In this document: positions 62,532 to 64,000 of the stretch, one piece after another
Layout of the letters: each line of letters begins with the position of its first letter
How positions within the stretch are numbered: the stretch's first letter is position 1
Source of the DNA: Polynucleobacter arcticus
Lineage (GTDB): Bacteria > Pseudomonadota > Gammaproteobacteria > Burkholderiales > Burkholderiaceae
Direction: 5' to 3'
DNA: 64,000 nt
Assembly: GCF_013307205.1 (NCBI RefSeq)
Contig: NZ_CP028940.1
Coordinates: 546,647 to 610,646, forward strand
Made by a program: the position numbers and the translations under genes
The notes under the pieces: generated by a model
What the model was told of the DNA's origin: nothing
Databases searched by the model: none
The model's input: only the letters and a program-made list of their open reading frames with translations

Positions 62532-63293
62532 ATGAAGTCCATTGCGATTACTAATCTGAAGGGTGGCTGCGCCAAAACGACTACCACCATTAACTTGGCC
62601 GCCTGTCTAGCAGAGCTGGGTAAACGCGTTCTTCTGATTGACCTTGACCCACAAGGAAATGCATCGCAGTGGATTGGGCAAGAAAATCAGTGTGCTGACA
62701 ACTCCATGGGACTGCTCACTAGCAAATCACCAATAACAACTTTGATTCAGCCAACGATGGTGAATAACGTTGGTTTAATCTATGCCAGCCCTGAATTATC
62801 AAATCTGGAAAAAGCCTTAGCAGGTGAATTTGCAACTGAGACCATTCTCAAGCGTCGCTTGGGTCAAGCAGACTTAAGTAACTGGGACTATGTATTGCTC
62901 GATACCCCTCCAACCCTTGGCCTAGTAACAGTAAATGCATTAACGGCGGCAGATCAATTAATTGTGCCTGTCTCCACCCATGTGTTATCACTTGCGGGTG
63001 TTGCTCAGCTAATGGCTGTCATCGAAAAAATAAAGGACGCCTTCAATCCTTCATTATCGATTCTGGGAATCTTACCCTCACGAGTGGATTTACGGACTAG
63101 GCACTCAGGAGAGGTCTTGGAATCTCTGCGGGAACACTTTGGAGACAAAGTCTTTGGATCATTTATCCGAGAAAACGTCAAATTAGCTGAGGCACCTTCT
63201 TACAAAAAGCCGATCACCACTTATGACAACAGTGGTGGAGCAGCGCAGGACTTTAGAGCGCTTACCCGTGAACTCATGCCGCAATTAGGATAA
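62532..63293 (+). CDS. ParA/Soj-family ATPase with variant Walker A
   Basis: 253 residues. SIAITNLKGGCAKTTTTINLAA carries a Walker A of the form KGGCAKTT (canonical KGGVGKTT), with both lysines kept; LLIDLDPQGNASQW is motif A' and YVLLDTPPTLG the switch II/Walker B. LAEAPSYKKPITTYD matches the Soj C-terminal motif. No parB or centromere-like repeats are in view, so it may be an orphan ParA positioning something other than chromosome origins. It forms a likely operon with the next two genes. Confidence 0.85.
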   Translation: MKSIAITNLKGGCAKTTTTINLAACLAELGKRVLLIDLDPQGNASQWIGQENQCADNSMGLLTSKSPITTLIQPTMVNNVGLIYASPELSNLEKALAGEFATETILKRRLGQADLSNWDYVLLDTPPTLGLVTVNALTAADQLIVPVSTHVLSLAGVAQLMAVIEKIKDAFNPSLSILGILPSRVDLRTRHSGEVLESLREHFGDKVFGSFIRENVKLAEAPSYKKPITTYDNSGGAAQDFRALTRELMPQLG

Positions 63294-63302
63294 GTCAAAA
63301 TA

Positions 63303-63788
63303 ATGCCAAGACCTAAAAAAACAATCAAGTTCAACCCATTGGATGAGATCCCTAGTCAGACTACTAAGCCGACGGTAGTTACTGGGGGTTTGAATCAATC
63401 TGATGAAGAAAAATTACATAGTGAGTTTACTGATAGTCCATTAGATGAAACAGTAAGACAAATAGTCTCCTATCAACTAGATGGCGAAGATCAAAGAGGC
63501 AATGCTGATCTGCTATTTAATGGCATGCATTATGGCTTTGAGCTCCCCCAGGCTGGATTTATTTCCATCCCCAGCAAAGAACTCAAGATTCAGCTCAAGC
63601 GCCCTTTCCCGATGCCGCAAGCATTAGGCGGCTTTATTACCGGAGGCCCACTTGGCTTTCTATTTAGCTTTTTGATGGGCGAACCAAAACCAAAAAAATA
63701 CTTTTTTTCTTTAAAGAGCAATCAAGGTGGCGTTATTTTCATTAGCCTAGATCGCTTAGCAGTCGATAGCATCATGCAAGTTAGTTAG
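63303..63788 (+). CDS. Protein of unknown function
   Basis: 161 residues starting nine bases after the parA-like gene. The start MPRPKKTIKFNPLDEIP is basic and resembles ParA-partner N-termini, followed by an acidic linker, then a small domain with a Gly-rich hydrophobic stretch (QALGGFITGGPLGFLFSFLMG) that could be an amphipathic or membrane segment. No family recognised. Confidence 0.5.
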   Translation: MPRPKKTIKFNPLDEIPSQTTKPTVVTGGLNQSDEEKLHSEFTDSPLDETVRQIVSYQLDGEDQRGNADLLFNGMHYGFELPQAGFISIPSKELKIQLKRPFPMPQALGGFITGGPLGFLFSFLMGEPKPKKYFFSLKSNQGGVIFISLDRLAVDSIMQVS

Positions 63789-63818
63789 TCTTTTTAAAAT
63801 TGATAAGGAGAGTATTTC

Positions 63819-64000
63819 ATGGCCAAGAATGACCAAAAAACAGCAGAAGAAGTATTGAACGATGAAATTCACACCCAAGCAGATGGGAATCAAAATATAG
63901 ATTTTCGCCATCAGCTAGCTCACCAGTCCGTTAAAAATTGGGCACAGTGGGCAACAGTAGCTGGCTTTATTCCAGTTCCGCTTGTAGACACTGCCGCTAT
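63819..64000 (+). CDS. DUF697/YcjF-like protein, 5' part (runs off the window)
   Basis: ATG at 63819 with AAGGAG seven to eight bases upstream. Visible: a charged N-terminus (MAKNDQKTAEEVLNDEIHTQ), then NWAQWATVAGFIPVPLVDTAA, which is the first membrane segment typical of DUF697 proteins (hydrophobic, P-x-P, Asp). Only 60 codons are in view. Confidence 0.55.
   Translation, partial: MAKNDQKTAEEVLNDEIHTQADGNQNIDFRHQLAHQSVKNWAQWATVAGFIPVPLVDTAA

Overview
The window looks like a low-GC betaproteobacterial chromosome. Burkholderiaceae, and Polynucleobacter in particular, is my best guess, inferred from gene content: a Tad pilus, an HMW-type two-partner adhesin, relics of a betaproteobacterial tRNA-Lys 3' half, and many GT-C style membrane proteins. 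No rRNA, intact tRNA or CRISPR array is present. Nearly everything from 80 to about 39150 is on the minus strand, 39.5-51.2 kb is mostly plus, and the last third is accessory.

Region by region: (1) 1-9.2 kb: the right tip of an IS3-family element, then a minus-strand row of DUF4239-like membrane proteins, an HD-domain protein, a Zymomonas-like pyruvate decarboxylase, a sterol-desaturase-family hydroxylase, two paralogous small proteins (one secreted, one not), a CDP-diacylglycerol-diphosphatase-like protein and a lipoprotein. (2) 9.5-10.7 kb: two broken tRNA-Lys 3' halves flank a NYN-domain gene killed by a nonsense codon, probably a decayed integrated element. (3) 10.8-21.3 kb: an HMW1-type operon of TpsB pore, a 2040-residue sequon-dense TpsA adhesin, and an HMW1C-like N-glycosyltransferase carrying an extra C-terminal DxD glycosyltransferase domain. 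(4) 22.5-31.4 kb: an envelope-glycan type cluster (two GT2 enzymes, a methyltransferase, several polytopic GT-C-like proteins). (5) 31.4-41.5 kb: a Tad/Flp pilus locus with two near-identical Flp prepilins and divergent tadE/tadG. (6) 41.9-49.4 kb: regulators (XRE-like, RodZ-like, NarL-type response regulator plus histidine kinase, CsgD-like regulator with Glu at the phospho-acceptor site). (7) 49.5-55.6 kb: two more GT-C-like proteins, then two complete IS3-family elements around an adenylate cyclase fragment, the second one cutting off a small gene. (8) 55.7-62.4 kb: a class II lanthipeptide locus. (9) 62.5-64 kb: a ParA-like gene, an unknown gene and the start of a DUF697-like gene.

The most interesting system is the lanthipeptide locus. 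It has four tiny precursor genes (41-45 codons) with a shared leader and unrelated Cys/Ser/Thr cores, one LanM with a C...CC zinc site like the promiscuous ProcM, an AurF-type diiron oxygenase with all seven metal ligands, and a shortened SbmA/BacA-like transporter in place of LanT. Three precursors have their own promoter, with a GATC-centred CCCTCC/GGAGGG palindrome 86-92 nt upstream of the start codon; the same box sits 95 nt upstream of the small gene truncated by the IS.

A second, different palindrome (CCCC-N8-GGGG) lies in front of the adhesin operon and several regulator genes, which suggests that surface adhesion and the two-component/CsgD-like regulators form one regulon. The adhesin, its glycosyltransferase, the Tad pilus and the glycan cluster together point to a lifestyle with regulated surface attachment.
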